DNA from: Ricordea florida
Lineage: Eukaryota; Cnidaria; Anthozoa; Corallimorpharia; Ricordeidae
Assembly (NCBI GenBank): GCA_949710005.1
Contig: OX453276.1
Coordinates: forward strand, 17,740,449 to 17,804,448
Direction of reading: 5' to 3'
DNA length: 64,000 bases
How positions within the stretch are numbered: position 1 is the stretch's first letter; the number at the start of each line of letters is the position of its first letter. The translations under genes were made by a program, and so were the position numbers. Positions 33,246-45,334 of the stretch are shown here, in pieces. Below the pieces are notes generated by a model. It was not told the origin of the DNA. It worked only from the letters and a program-made list of their open reading frames with translations, and searched no databases.

Positions 33246-35680
33246 AGCTAAATTTAACAATCCAGATCCGACTTAAGTTGCACAACAACTGCAACCTCAG
33301 GTTGTGTTTGTAGTATATGCCTAAGCTGCCTCGTACATCACGGCTGTGCTCTAACAGCGCAACATTTGGCTTCAGGCAACTGAAAAAAATTGCCAGTCGC
33401 CCGGCCGGACACTCTTGTTTTGTAGTTCAGTTCTTTAGCAAAGAAGGCAAAAATATGTGTCATGCTGTTTTCAGTTTATTGTGTTAACAAAGCACAATGA
33501 AAATAGCCTTTTGGAACCAAATACGGTCGCTTGTTTACATTCGCATGCTCGAATCTGAAGTTTCATTCCACTTGATTTAACAAATATGTAAAACGATATC
33601 TCCGACACAATGCACAAATGTTCTGATCTGAAAGTAAGTCCCACTTTTTCCTAAATATTACGTCAATTTCCCATTGCGATGTTCTTTTTTCATCATTTAT
33701 ATTAGGGTTTCAAATATTTTCGACAGCACAGTACGCGAATTATTGTTTTTAGAAAGTCTTTGTTTATGCAAATTTTATCACATTTTCTTATCTTTTCTTA
33801 AAATAATGGCTAATGCTTGGTAAGTGCAAGAAATAATGTACGTAATTTCTAGGAATAGCATAGTTGTATTAATGTCCCCATTACGTTTTGACACTTTCAA
33901 TCTATTTGCAATAGCTAAATTTAGTTTCGAAGAAAATATTATCGAATCCCACGTGTGAATGAAAAATTTGAAATACCGTGGTTTAAACTTGTGTAGAATT
34001 ATGCAATTGGATGCAGAAATCTCATTGGTGTAGCAGCCACTAAATTAAACTTTAATTTTTAATGTTGAAGTTGATGAGCTCAGAGCCAGGTTTTGGAGGC
34101 ATATTTTGTTACAATGACTTTGTACAGTTCTCCATTAACAAAACCTCGTTGTTAGTATATTCTTGGCCAATCTTGTAAAAAGTATTCTCGAAAAAAATGG
34201 CTACATGTAATTTGTAAGGAAACTCAGTATTAAATTACATGGTTAATAATTATTATTAATTAATTAATTTAATTAATGTTTTAGAGCGACCAACGTTAAG
34301 GGGTGGGCACCCTGGCTGGCATGGTTGGAAGCCCGAAGGGCTCCCTAAAATTTTCCTTAGAGCACAGCCTTGTACATCATAAACTCTAAAAAATGTCACA
34401 AAGGCAGAGGAAGTCGAACACAATTCAGAAATTGCCAGAGAATATGGCATAAGCGAATCCATGGTCCAGCACTGGTGACGGGAAAACCGTCAGTGTGCTT
34501 TTTCGTGTGAGAGGTCACATTTTCTGGAATCACCCAATGTGATTTTATGATATAAATTATTGAGGATTATCCCAGTTTTGAAGGGCCTCCAAATTATTAT
34601 AAAGGTTACTAGTAAAGATTATTTTGGCTGAAGATTGCATTGTGTAATTGAATTTTACTCAAGTGTGTTCTTATGTCATGATGACTATGATAATAAAAAC
34701 ATATTTTAGACATGGTTTATAAAATGAAACAGAACACATGTACTGTGTTTCTATCGCGTTATAGAAACATGAGTGAAAGTTAGGGAGAATGAGAAATGCT
34801 ATGGGAACACAAGCCACACTTTGTACTTTGATAGGATTGCAGTATGATTTTATGACATTATGCAAACAATGATCTTCTCTCCAGTCTGTTATTGTGTATG
34901 GCAAGTCTCTTCACTGACCCCTTAGGGAAACGACCGTAAACCGTTTCAGTTGATTGAAGTTGAACTCTTTCGACTGTGTTGTTGCTCAACTTGGTCTGTT
35001 GAATTTCTTTGGAGGTTATTTTTTTGGATACAAAGCTGAATATGCTAACAGTATCAGAAAGCAAACATCAGCAAAAACTAGGGTATAATCTTGTCCAATG
35101 ACTTTGAAATGAGCACAAGGCAAACAACAGAAATGCCAGGCTGAATACTGTTCTCTTCTGAAATCAGTGAAATCAATGCAAGTGAGACCCATTTCACTGA
35201 ATTGTTCAAATGAAGTCAATAGTGTACCATAAAATTCTCTAAATAATGGTGCCACTGAGAATAACCAAAAGTAATGTTATTTTATCTTCCAATTGAACTC
35301 TGAAAATAACGGTCCACACGAAAGTAGCGGCCCGCTAGACTCCAGTTAAAAACTGTTAGTTTTCATACTTAACCTTTTGAGCAGTACTCTAGATTGATCA
35401 CGTCATTGCGATTTTAAAGGCTTAATGTAATGAGTAACTGGAATGAAAAAAGTGTTTCCAAGAAGGAGGACTGAAGATTCATTGCTTTTAGTGATGTTTT
35501 CTTTAAACGAAGCCTTCTGTTGTGGAGAGTAGTCGCCAGAGTAAGACTGACAAAGTAAGAATAATACCAGAAATCTTTAACATGAAATTTTGGAATGCTA
35601 CCATCTGTAGTTACTTGGGGCATTTTTGTCAAAGTGTGAGTGATCCACTCAGAAGGAAAAAGTTTTGGAAAGCTGTTGTG
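33246..35680. other. Mostly unassigned; possible pogo-type HTH scrap at about 34,390-34,490
   Basis: AT-rich with no supported gene. One + frame near 34,390 reads KAEEVEHNSEIAREYGISES, then MVQHW and a stop. It resembles the first helix-turn-helix of pogo/Tigger DNA-binding domains. It is too short for a firm call. Confidence 0.4.
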
Positions 35681-35820
35681 TTTATGTTGTGGTTCAATTT
35701 TTCCCTTGGTTTTAATTTTATTTTCCTTCGTTTTTTGGTTAGTAATGTCTGATAATGAGTTCTGAACAAAGGAAAATAAAATTTAAACCAAGGATAGAAT
35801 TCAACCATAACTTTTATGTA
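35681..35820. mobile_element. Foldback (MITE-like) element, about 140 bp
   Basis: A left arm of about 52 bases (TTTATGTTGTGGTTCAATTT and onward) pairs imperfectly with a right arm ending CAACCATAACTTTTATGTA. Shared inner blocks are CCTTGGTTT and ATTTTATTTTCC. The loop is about 30 bases. No coding capacity. Confidence 0.75.
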
Positions 35821-36134
35821 CATGTAGGTGGTGTTTGCTTAATCTGCCTCTTAATGAAACAACATGCCATGACAATGACAAGTGCTTTACACAGAAAAGA
35901 GTGATTGCCTTGTTATTTTGTTTTGGGTGGCTGACTTCCAGTGCTCTTCAAAATTGCATTTTCTCCTCATTTAAAAATCCTGCTTTGGAAGGACCCTGCC
36001 TTTCTTTTTTGCCATGACTTTTCAAAGACTGGGTTGATTCTTTGTTTGATTCCTTGGTTGATTGGTTTGGAAGGAAAGCAAATAGCGTGGACTGAAACTT
36101 TTGAGATTCTGCCATCATTGACTCAAATTTAGGG

Positions 36135-36223
36135 TTTATACTTTATGCCAGTATGGCATGTAGTCTCTTGTGCCCATCACAATGATGGGAGAGACTATAT
36201 GGCGTACTGGCATGAAGTATAAA
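36135..36223. repeat. Palindromic hairpin element, copy 2
   Basis: TTTATACTTTATGCCAGTAT pairs with its inverted partner ending GGCATGAAGTATAAA, around a CCCATCACAATGATGGG centre that is itself palindromic. Same family as 25,643-25,717. Confidence 0.9.
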
Positions 36224-36231
36224 CTCTCCCA

Positions 36232-36302
36232 TTATACCATTTAGTCTCCCGCACCATTGTGATAGGCGCGGGAGAGTATATGGCATACTGGCATGAAGTA
36301 TA
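36232..36302. repeat. Palindromic hairpin element, copy 3 (left arm partly lost)
   Basis: Follows copy 2 directly. The right arm (ATATGGCATACTGGCATGAA) is intact, while the left arm begins only at ATACCATTTAGTCTCCCGC. Confidence 0.85.
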
Positions 36303-37986
36303 TCCCACATTTAGGCCATTTCAAAAGCCAGAATAGACAGGGATCACATAAAAAAAGGAATGGCTGCAGAATGGTGAAATTAAAGAAATATTTTTACTAA
36401 TTTTGTTGAGTTAAAGGTTAGTTTTTGTGACTATTAGATGTATTTCAATTCTACTGCTAATATCTTGTGGTTGCTCCAGGCTGTGATGAGCATTTTTATC
36501 ATACTTTTGGTAAATGCAAAAACTGTTGTAAAGCTGTTGTGTGCATGTTGAAATGTTTTTTTACAATTTACAACATCAACAACCGATTGAACAAAATTTA
36601 CAGTGATTACTGGTACTTACAAATTAAGAAGAAGTTACTTTTATTAAGCTGCAGTAACTCCTTTCAGTTACAAAAACTGATATCCTTAGAGGCCCTAGAA
36701 AATAAACATGACAATAATAATAGAAATGTAGGAATATGATTTAAAATACGTCAAACTAATCCAAACTAAGCTAATAGAAAAATGCCCAAAAGATAGCATA
36801 TAAAAATTATTGCAGAATATGATTGATAAAAGCTTCAAGCTACAATTTGAAAATGCACATCTATGATAATAAAGAGCTTTTTTGCACATTTTAATTTAAC
36901 AGAGGGCAGACGGAGATGATTGCTTTGCCGTGTTCTTCGCTGTCAGTCAAAATAGAAGAAGTTAGAGTCTTACTGTTTTCATCCAAATGAAAGTTACAGC
37001 TGTAAAATTATAGGGTTTCTTTGTGATTGCTGATTGACAAAAACTTAAGATATTCATATAAAGCAATTGTTAATAATTTTTTATGTTGAATTGTGTTGGC
37101 ATAACCTTCCATTTTATGGAGCAAAATGCTATAAGAAGTACAGGTGGTTTACGTGGAAAATAGTGATAACTTGGTTCTTTTTTCTGTGGCAGTTACTTGT
37201 AGTATGTTGCTTGCATTGTTTGGTGTGGTCGGTTTGATCACTCTGGCTTGCACTTGGCATGGGATTTTAAAACCAAATTATACTTGTTATGCATGAAATG
37301 GAAATTGTAGTTAAAAATTTGTTCCTTACATCAATAATGCAAATCCATTTACTTGTACTGGATGTGTTAGGGTCAAATCAGTGCAATTGATTTGCACTGA
37401 TCCTTTTTAATCCTAAGACATGCAACTTGTCTTAGGATTAAAAATTCTGAATTGAGGATGACACCATTGCTCAAATCACTCTCAAATCCAGTTCAGAAGT
37501 GATCTGAACAGCTTCAGAGTTTTCTTTAGACTGCAAAAACAGTTGGTTTTTATTTTCATTTTCATTTTGCAAATGTGGTAATTCTTCTCACATGACAGCA
37601 GGGCAAGTGAGAGGAGACAAAAACTGTCAGTTGTCCATATAACAAATTCGTTCTGACCAGGATGTTTAAAAATTTTGTTGAGGTGCCAACAATCAATTGA
37701 CTACTCTCTATAACACTCTAGTTGCGATTCAAAAGAATGAACAAATCCCCTCATTCCAACAAAGCCAAAAAGTCTGCACATCCCCTGCATCAACTTTTAT
37801 TGAAGTTCAAGCTTGTCACAACTCACATAAGGGGAGAAGGAAAATTTTCCTCTTGATCTTCCTGGCATTGAAAACAAAACTCCACAGTGGAAGAGAGTCA
37901 CTGAAACTTCAGTTTTCGTCGAGATTATATACCCAAACTTTAAGATGTGAGTCACATATGATGGAAGCAGAGAGAGTAAATTCATT
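36303..37986. other. Unassigned, with two short perfect hairpins at 37,378-37,443
   Basis: No gene recognised. TCAGTGCAA / TTGCACTGA (37,378-37,400) and TTTTAATCCTAAGACA / TGTCTTAGGATTAAAA (37,405-37,443, 16-bp stem, 7-nt loop) are adjacent stem-loops. Confidence 0.7.
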
Positions 37987-38270
37987 TTATGGTAACCGCT
38001 CTTCCATGATGCTTTTCAGTGGGCAGATGACAATTATTTTTATTTGTTCTGTATTCCTTGATTTATTCTTTGCCAAAACAAAAAGTTGATAAATAAGGCT
38101 TTTACCAAAGCCTGTTGGCAGCACACCAAAAACACCCTTTCCATTTTGGAGTGACTCAACAGCTTCCTTCTGCTCAGATTTTAAAACAAATCCCAATTCT
38201 ACTGTGAGCAGATCCAAATCATGCAAATATGGTAGCTTGTCTAATCTGACATGGCATCTCTTTCTGATGA
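37987..38270 (-). pseudogene. RecQ-like DNA helicase fragment (Walker A region)
   Basis: On - the frame reads LGFVLKSEQKEAVESLQNGK, then GVLPTGFGKSLIYQ and IIVICPLKSIMEE: the Q-motif region, Walker A (GFGKS) and motif Ia of a RecQ-family helicase. It ends at a stop about 80 codons in. The open frame begins after a stop near 38,272 without an in-frame ATG. The rest of the helicase was not found nearby. It could be one exon of a host gene or a retro- or transposon-carried copy. RecQ-like genes with multiple copies in corals are a general impression, not proof. Confidence 0.6.
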
Positions 38271-39265
38271 GGTGTTATAAACATTACTTGACATCTTGCA
38301 TCATAATTTAGCCTGTGGGAATTTCCTGTTGCTGGATGAACGGGAAAATTGTAAATGCATTTAATAAATGCAAAGTGGACAGTTTGTGTTTTTAGTCTCT
38401 CTCCCCAGTCTCACTTTAAATTTTCAGCCTCAAACCAGACCTTTGATGAGACCTCACTGTAGCTTTCAGTACTGAAAATTCAAAACCACATGGAGCGTTA
38501 AGATAATCCGTACTTAACCCAGGGTAAAATCTTCAAATGCCAACTAGCAGGAATACTTTACAACTATATACCAACAACCAGGATAAAACGTTGTATTGGT
38601 GTTTATTGGTAACTAAATCTGGAAACTAAAGAAAAATAAGATCCTAATTACTATGGAATCTAACAACGCAAATGTGTACGTGGCAAAACACGAAAGCAAA
38701 GAAATACGCACGAAAGAAACTAGAAATTTCTAAAATCAAGACATAATATTGTAGAAAAGGTAATAAATATACATGTTGTGTATGAAATCTATAAGCAACC
38801 TATTCAGGGCTGAGTGATTAAATCTAACAATGAAAATGCCCTATGATCCTAATGCCATGTTATCTAAATGAAGCTTAAGTACCATTGAAGTGTAACTGAT
38901 CTAAATACAGAAAAAAGAAAAAGTGTAACATAACTTACATGTTGCTCCCACCGTGCCGATGACTCAAAGATGCAACCATGCAATTCAGGAGACCAAGAAA
39001 CTTCAATTATTTTGCTGTATTCCCCACACCCACATTACAAAAAACAACCTTGCGGCGATGGGTGAAATAATATGCCTTATTTTACTTAATCATGTGGCAG
39101 GCAATGAACGCTCTACTGTTTTAAAGTGTCACGCAATCTACATTTACATGGCTCTCCTGAAACACCTCAGGGTTTCAATCAATAATCAATACTATAGTTT
39201 CACGATACAAAACTTAAACAAACGTTCAACTGTAACAATCTGAACTTTTCTTGTCTGGGTCCATG
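38271..39265. other. Unassigned sequence
   Basis: No gene, RNA or repeat boundary recognised. An ORF at 38,953-39,243 has no family features. Confidence 0.5.
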
Positions 39266-39269
39266 GTTC

Positions 39270-40800
39270 CATAGGATTGAAGGCTCCTCGTCTGGGACCT
39301 GCCCCGGTTACTCTGACTCTGGTTCACTCCGAGACATAAGCAGCACCAACTATTGCACTGGACGTTCTAGATACTTCACGTCTCCCAGTCTTCTTCCTCT
39401 GTTGTCTATCTGACTGGCAAGTGCGAGTTTTACAGTACGAACTCGCCCATTGGGACTCTGGTTTGTTGTTGCAACACGTGCCAGCTGCCACCTGTTGCGA
39501 GGGAGGTTCTTTTCTTTAATGAGGACTATGTTGCCTACACAAAGGGCTTATTGAGGCCTCGTCCACTTCTGTTGCTGTTGTAGGCTCAGCAAGAATTCTT
39601 TTCTCCTACGGGCCCAGAACTCATTGGCTAAGTGCTGGACATATCTCTAGCATTTCCTACAATACTTGTCAGCTGACTGAAAATTGCCAGGAGGGGATAG
39701 GACTACCTTGCTTTTCATTGTCAGCAAATGATTTGGTGTCAAAGGGCTTAAGGCATCAGGATCGCTCAGGTTGTCAATTGACAAGGGGTGCGGCTGTTAA
39801 TGATGGCTTCCACCTCACACATTAGGGTTCTGAGGGATTCGTCATCAAGTTGCAGGCCATTGTTCTGAAGGAGTGTAGTCAGGATGTTATGCACAGACCT
39901 GATTTGCTGCTCCCAGATTCCTCCCATATGGCTGGCTGCAGGTACATTCATTTTAAACTTGACCCAATCACAATTCTGTCGCAGCAGCTCTGCTCTGATA
40001 TGATCATTATTGAGTTCTGAAATAGCTTCTTTCATCTCACGTTTTGCCCCAACGAAATTTGTGCCTTGATCGCACTGCAGCTGACGCAGTGGGCCTCTAC
40101 GGCATATAAAACGGCGAAGTGCAATAATAAACGAGTCTGTTTCCAAAATGGATGACGTTTCCAAATGGACTGCTCTTGAGGTGAGGCAGGTGAAGAGGAC
40201 GCCATATATCTTCACCTACTTCCTTCCTTCCTTGACCATCCAGGGACCAAAATAGTCCACTGCACAATACATAAAAGGTGCAGCAGGTTCTAAGCGGTCT
40301 TGCGGTAAGTCAGGCATCTTTTGTTCCTGAACTGCAGTGCGAAGCTCACGACATATGATGCAACTGCCAATATAGCTTCCAACAGAACTCACGCCCTGAA
40401 TGATCCAGTATCCATTGGCTCGTACTTGAATTGTACTCTGCAGCACAAGTGAACACCACGCAGATCTTGGTGGGCTTCTTTGGATGGTATACTCTATGAT
40501 GAGGGATATACCACACAATCAAGGGCTTTAAATGGGAGGAGAGGTCTTGCCTTTGGCCAGGTTTTGGTAATTGTTTCTGGGATTTTGCATGACCCTTTCA
40601 GCATATCCACTAGTGATGATGTTTTGCGTAAAGTCCACATAGTTTCGACGATACTGATCATTAGCAAGAAACCTCTTCTTCAGTTGATTCAACCACCGTG
40701 CAGCCAGTTCTCGGTTGTTCGGAAGCTTGATTGACAGACTCGAGATATGCAGATAAATGGCCAAAATCACTCAAAGAGTTAGAGGAATCGCGGATGAAAG
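39270..40800 (-). pseudogene. Internally deleted BEL/Pao pol (RT start fused to integrase)
   Basis: On - from 40,770: NNRELAARWLNQLKKRFLAN, then, after a frame change, WYIPHHRVYHPKKP, the start of a BEL RT. It joins directly to the integrase zinc region (ANGYWIIQGVSSVGSYIGSC, CIICRELR), then the catalytic core at 40,215-39,766 (GVLFTCLTSRAVHLE, CDQGTNFVG, AASHMGGIWEQQI). Diverged C-terminal sequence (LSPLTPNHLLTMKSK, LPRNRWQLARV) continues to about 39,270. Most of RT and all of RNase H are missing. The element is dead and no LTR was identified. Its 5' side abuts the Tigger element. Confidence 0.8.
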
Positions 40801-40802
40801 TA

Positions 40803-43077
40803 CTGTAAAAACTCGTGTATAAGTCGCACTCGTATATAAGCCGCACCCCCAACTTTAGAGCTTGATTTTGAAAAAAAAGAAAACTCCTAAAAAGCGCTGA
40901 GCAAAAGAAAGTGATTACTTGTACATTGTAAGCTTGGTCAAATCTGATGCTGTGTATTTGCTGCAAGCTAAATAACTCTTGAAATACCTTTTACAAGGTA
41001 TTCTTCAATGGAATTTCCGATATCCTCCTAAAGAGAGGCTCTTTTGACAAGATGTTGCCTTTATTGCTAAAGGCGATAGTGGAAAACGGTGTAATTCAAA
41101 CGGAAATTGGAGCAAAACAATCTCTGCCCGATCGATGCAAAATGATTGCATTTAAAGAGAGAGTCTGGACACAAGAGAAGTACACACGCAAATAAATGGA
41201 CTTGAAGATTATATTTTACAATACTAAATGATACATTTGTATCTGAAAGAGAAACGGGTACATGTGTTATCGATATTAAAAAGTTAACCTATCCTTACTT
41301 TTATGCAAAAACTATTTACATGTGCAAAATTTGAAGTTCGTCTTATCAATCTTTGTCCAAAGTGAACATGTTCTATCGTTCAGCTCAGTTAGAAACCATA
41401 AAAGTCCTCACTGTCACTTTCACCGAAAATGGCCTCATAGAATTCATGTGCAATTTCTGCTTGCTGTCGCTCGAAGTCATCTGCATAGTACAACTCTTCA
41501 TCGCCGTCCAGCTCGTCGATGTCTACGAATGGATCCGAGTCAGACTCCTCTTCCCAGATTTCTTCATCTTCTGTACCGTCCATTGCGTTGGTGATACAGC
41601 ACTTGCAAAACGACTTTGCAATCATTTCAGTTGGTGTGTCATTCCAGAGGCATCACTGATCCATCTGCAGATCTCATCAAGCTTGACTTTCCGAATATGA
41701 CCTCCAGCAGTAAAGGTGTGCTCTCCAGCCAACATCCTTTCTTGCCACTTTGCCCTCATGCGGTCCTTGAAGGGTCTGTTGATAGATGCATCCAATGGCT
41801 GAAGCATGCTGATCAAGCCACCAGGAATCACTACGGGCTCCGTATTTAGAGACCTCAAGGTACAGTGAATTGGTTTGGATAAGTGGGCTCAGAACGAATC
41901 CCACACAAGCATGGACTTTTGCTTGCTGATGCTACCAACTTTACTCCAAGCAGTCTGTAACCAGTCCTGCACGAGTGCTTCGTCCTTCCAGCCCTTTGCC
42001 TGGCACCTGACAACAACCTCTTTGGGAAAGTTCAAGTTCTTAAGAAGTGTTTTCCGTTTAAACACAACGTAAGGTGGGAGGTTTGTTCCATCTCTGAGGT
42101 AGGTGAGCATAACAGTAAACCTATCCTTCTCATGACCTGTGCTTAGAAGTGGGACGCTCTTCACTCCTTTCTCTGCAACGGTACTGTTCGTTACAATGTC
42201 AAACGTAAGTGGGGTCTGGTCTGCATTACCAATGTATTTAAGATCAAAGTCATGCTCCTTCCGTTTAGCCATCACATAGCGCTGAAATTTGATCAACTTC
42301 TCTTCATAGTCTTCGGGAAGTTTCTGAGCAATCGTGGTCCGCCTTCTGATGGAGAAGCCACATTGGTCCATGAAATGATAACACCAGCATTTAGATGCCT
42401 TAAATTGTTCCAGTCCTAGCCTTTGCGCCACTGATTTTGCTTTAAGGCATATGACATTGGTGGATACGCCAGTGCCAGCGTTGCATTTCTCGTTTATCCA
42501 TGCAGCGACTTCTTTTTCAAGTTCAGGAAATGCAGCAGATCGACCACATAGAGCTCGCTTGTTTTGCGGTGTTTTCAGCAGCTTTTCACGTTGCAAGTGC
42601 CAGGGACGTACACAGCTTTCATCTATACTGAACTGCTTTCCAGCGGCACGATTTCCTTTTTCTATAGCATATGCAACAACTCGAAGTTTAAAAGATGCAG
42701 TGTACGATGCTCTGGGAGCATTGTAAGCAGCTTTGTGGAGGAATGGAGATTCCATGCCAGCTAGAGTTTAGCTGCACAAAGGAAGTATAAATGAATCGCT
42801 TGAAAGAACTACTTGCGAAGAAGATTCAGGTTTAAAACCTGAAGAGACAAACGTCTCCTTTAGGAGCCACCACTTCTATCAAGAGCAATGATCAACAACA
42901 GCAACAGGTTTCAGAATGTTGAATGTTTATTTACTTACGTTTTTAAGTGCTATATCTGACCCCTAACTAGGTAATTAGCCCCCTCTGAAAGCAATGGTCT
43001 CGTATATAAGCCGCACCCGCCATTTTGAGCCCAAAATTTCAGCAAAAAGGTGCGGCTTATACACAAGTTTTTATGGG
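40803..43077 (-). mobile_element. Tigger (pogo/Tc1-mariner) DNA transposon, 2,275 bp
   Basis: The inverted ends CTGTAAAAACTCGTGTATAA and CCCATAAAAACTTGTGTATA are each flanked by TA (40,801-40,802 and 43,078-43,079), the pogo target. A second motif, TCGTATATAAGCCGCACCC, occurs just inside both ends (about 40,830-40,848 and 43,003-43,020). One transposase ORF lies between. The left flank is BEL and the right flank is a THAP gene, so the insertion lies at or near a junction of older elements. Confidence 0.88.
41389..42755 (-). pseudogene. Tigger transposase, one nonsense codon and one frameshift
   Basis: From 42,755 on -: two HTH domains in the N-terminal 150 residues (SYTASFKLRVVAYAIEKGNR, FPELEKEVAAWINEKCNAGT), then a DDE_1 core with D in GNADQTPLTFD, D in SMLVWDSF and D in LQPLDASINRPFK. 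This is the DDD-like triad of the pogo group. A TGA follows WDSF at about 41,890, where family members have Arg, consistent with a CpG-type CGA to TGA change. A 1-base frameshift near 41,635 separates the acidic C-terminus (41,625-41,389, rich in D/E). Otherwise the coding region is continuous, so inactivation looks recent. Confidence 0.85.
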
Positions 43078-43082
43078 TATTC

Positions 43083-44440
43083 ATTCCTTTCCCAAAACCT
43101 TCGCGAGACATGCCAAAGTGCAAGCGTTGGCTAGTGGCTTGTTCGCGTGAATTTTTAACAGAGAAAAACATAACAAGAAGCACTAATATTTGTGCTCTTC
43201 ACTGGCCCGGTGAAAAAGGTCCAACAGCCGAATTTCCCGATCCACTGAAGGCAAATCTAAGACCAGAGCAACGAAGTCGAGCACATTCTCCAAAGAGAAA
43301 AGCACCGAAAGAAAGAGAAAATTCAGCGTCAAAAACTACGAGGAACAATTTTTTAAAGATAATACAGTTTCTGATGATCATGGTCAGGAGCCACAAGAAG
43401 TTGAACCAACAGTTGACAAAAGTTGATCAAGGCTCTCAGACTATATATTCAAGATATGAGTTGTCTGCAAAGGTCGAAAGTATGATTTTGAAAAACGACA
43501 TCTCTATAACGCAGTTACAGGGTCCTGCAATAGTGAGTACTTTATCTTATGAAAATATCGTGCAAGATGTAGCTCTCATGAAACACTTCACCAGCCGCAA
43601 GCCTTCCCAGTTTGAAGTTTTGCATGATTTTCTTGACAATGTTTGCCCTTAAGAGGCAATCAACAACTGGAAAAGCAAAGATTGCTCAGCAACAGAGAAC
43701 GCAAGTACTGGCCCGAAAACTGATTTTTCATCAAGAGAAAAATTTTTCATTTGCCTTCTGAGACTGAAGAGCGGTTTTACTCTCAAAACTATTGCAGCCT
43801 TTCTTAGTACACCAAACAGGAAAATTAACTGCTCCCATACTAGAAAGATTTTTACAACATATATTCAGTTCATGTATGTAATTTTAAGAGGCATGCAAAA
43901 GTTTATGTTTCCAGAGAGAGCCCAATTTAGCAGGTTTCTCCCTAAGATATTTAAAACCATTAAAAACATACGCTGTATTGTTGATTGCATGGAATTTAGT
44001 GGAGAATGCTCCAGGAATTTTGCCAGGCAAGGAAACACTTTCTCTTCCTACAAGCACACCAACACATTTAAGTGTCTCTTTGCTGTAACCCCCAGTGGTG
44101 GAGAATGTTTTATTTCTGATTTGTTCGAGGATGATATTGATGATCTTCACATCTTTGGCAGATTGTGGTTTCACTGTGCAGGATCTCTTAAATCCTCTCC
44201 AAGTGCAGTTAAAAATTCCATCATTTTTGAAAGGTAGAAAAAGTCTTAGTGCTGCAGAGGAATTGGAAACACATCGCATTGCAAAAGCTAGGATTCACGT
44301 GGAGCATTTCAAATCGAACTACCTGCAGAGGCCTTTGGGTATTGCCATTATAAAAACAAGGCTGTGCATGAGGTCATCAAGTTATTGCACCGTCGATGTT
44401 GGATGCGAGAGATGGGTTCTCTGCTTATGTTAGGGTTTCT
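43083..44440 (+). pseudogene. THAP-domain DDE (IS5/Harbinger-related) transposase, broken
   Basis: The first part (to 43,652) begins inside a THAP zinc-finger domain: FPKPSRDMPKCKRWLVACSR, then NICALHW, with the N-terminal Cys pair missing. A coiled linker follows. From about 43,700 a DDE-type region reads [20 protein letters not shown], then [20 protein letters not shown] and [17 protein letters not shown]. Around 44,160 it shifts frame to [14 protein letters not shown] and SLSAAEELETHRIAKARIHV. Stops at 43,650 and 44,237 and frame changes make it a pseudogene. The missing 5' end coincides with the Tigger insertion boundary. Confidence 0.8.
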
Positions 44441-45330
44441 CCTTGGAATGCTCAAAAAGCTAAAGTTAATACATGAATTTTGTGCAGTGATGAGACAGAC
44501 GTGTCATTGGATGCCTTGAGTGAACAATTTGTGCAAGACAACATTACGCGAATAAAGGAGGTTATAAGGATTTTCTCATCTAATTTAAATTTTTGTAGCA
44601 TTTTTGGATGAAGGTTTCTCAATTACGGTCTGTCATGCGTGGTTGTGTGGAAAGTAGTTGAAAGACAAAGACTTGACAACAAAAGCGTGACAACGCTCAA
44701 AGTTTGATTACGCTTGCAGCTGAAACGGTTGACGTTACAAAGGATTGCCAGACATAATGTTATTTAAGACTGTTTCTAAAATGTACAGAACTTGTTGTTT
44801 ATAATAAAGTTCTTGGTAATTATGACTGCAAAAGGGCTAGCAAAGCTATTAACTTGGAGACCATGTTTGTCAGCCCGAATTCCCTCGGGCCTTTTTTCAA
44901 AATCTTGTCTGGATTCTTTTCTTATTCAAACTCAAGTTTTTTTTTCCTGCGTGGTCTTGTGGAAAGACAGCGGGAACAGGGCCAATAAGGCTAAATCAGA
45001 AGAATAGTATTTCTGATTGAGGAGTAATGTTGTTTTTCCCACATATTGCTTGTTCACCTTCGATAACTAGGAATCACGATGATTGGCATCAAGTTTCACA
45101 ATTGTTTTTATATGGTGGGAACCAAGAAAGCCAATTGGTCAACATTAATCCGATTAGTAAACAAATCCAATTATCACTGAAATTTCTGTAAAACTTTAGA
45201 AATCTTTCTGATAAAATTGCTCACCTTAAACATGACGCCGACAAGAATTGCGGTGCGATATACAGTCTCATAGTGTTTTTGCAGTCGTCGAACCAGCCAT
45301 ATAGTGTACAACATATACAAACCGTAGGTG
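44441..45330. other. Unassigned sequence
   Basis: No supported gene. It is AT-rich and ends at the start of the tandem segmental duplication. Confidence 0.5.
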
Positions 45331-45334
45331 TAAG

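Noticed and set aside
34858..35255. Two overlapping ORFs on - as a possible gene
   Set aside because: The frames are interrupted, no domain is recognised and there is no splice support.
38255..38275. CTGATGA as a second hammerhead core
   Set aside because: No GAAA-closed stem II follows and no stem I partner is present. The same holds for matches near 32,068 and 53,640.
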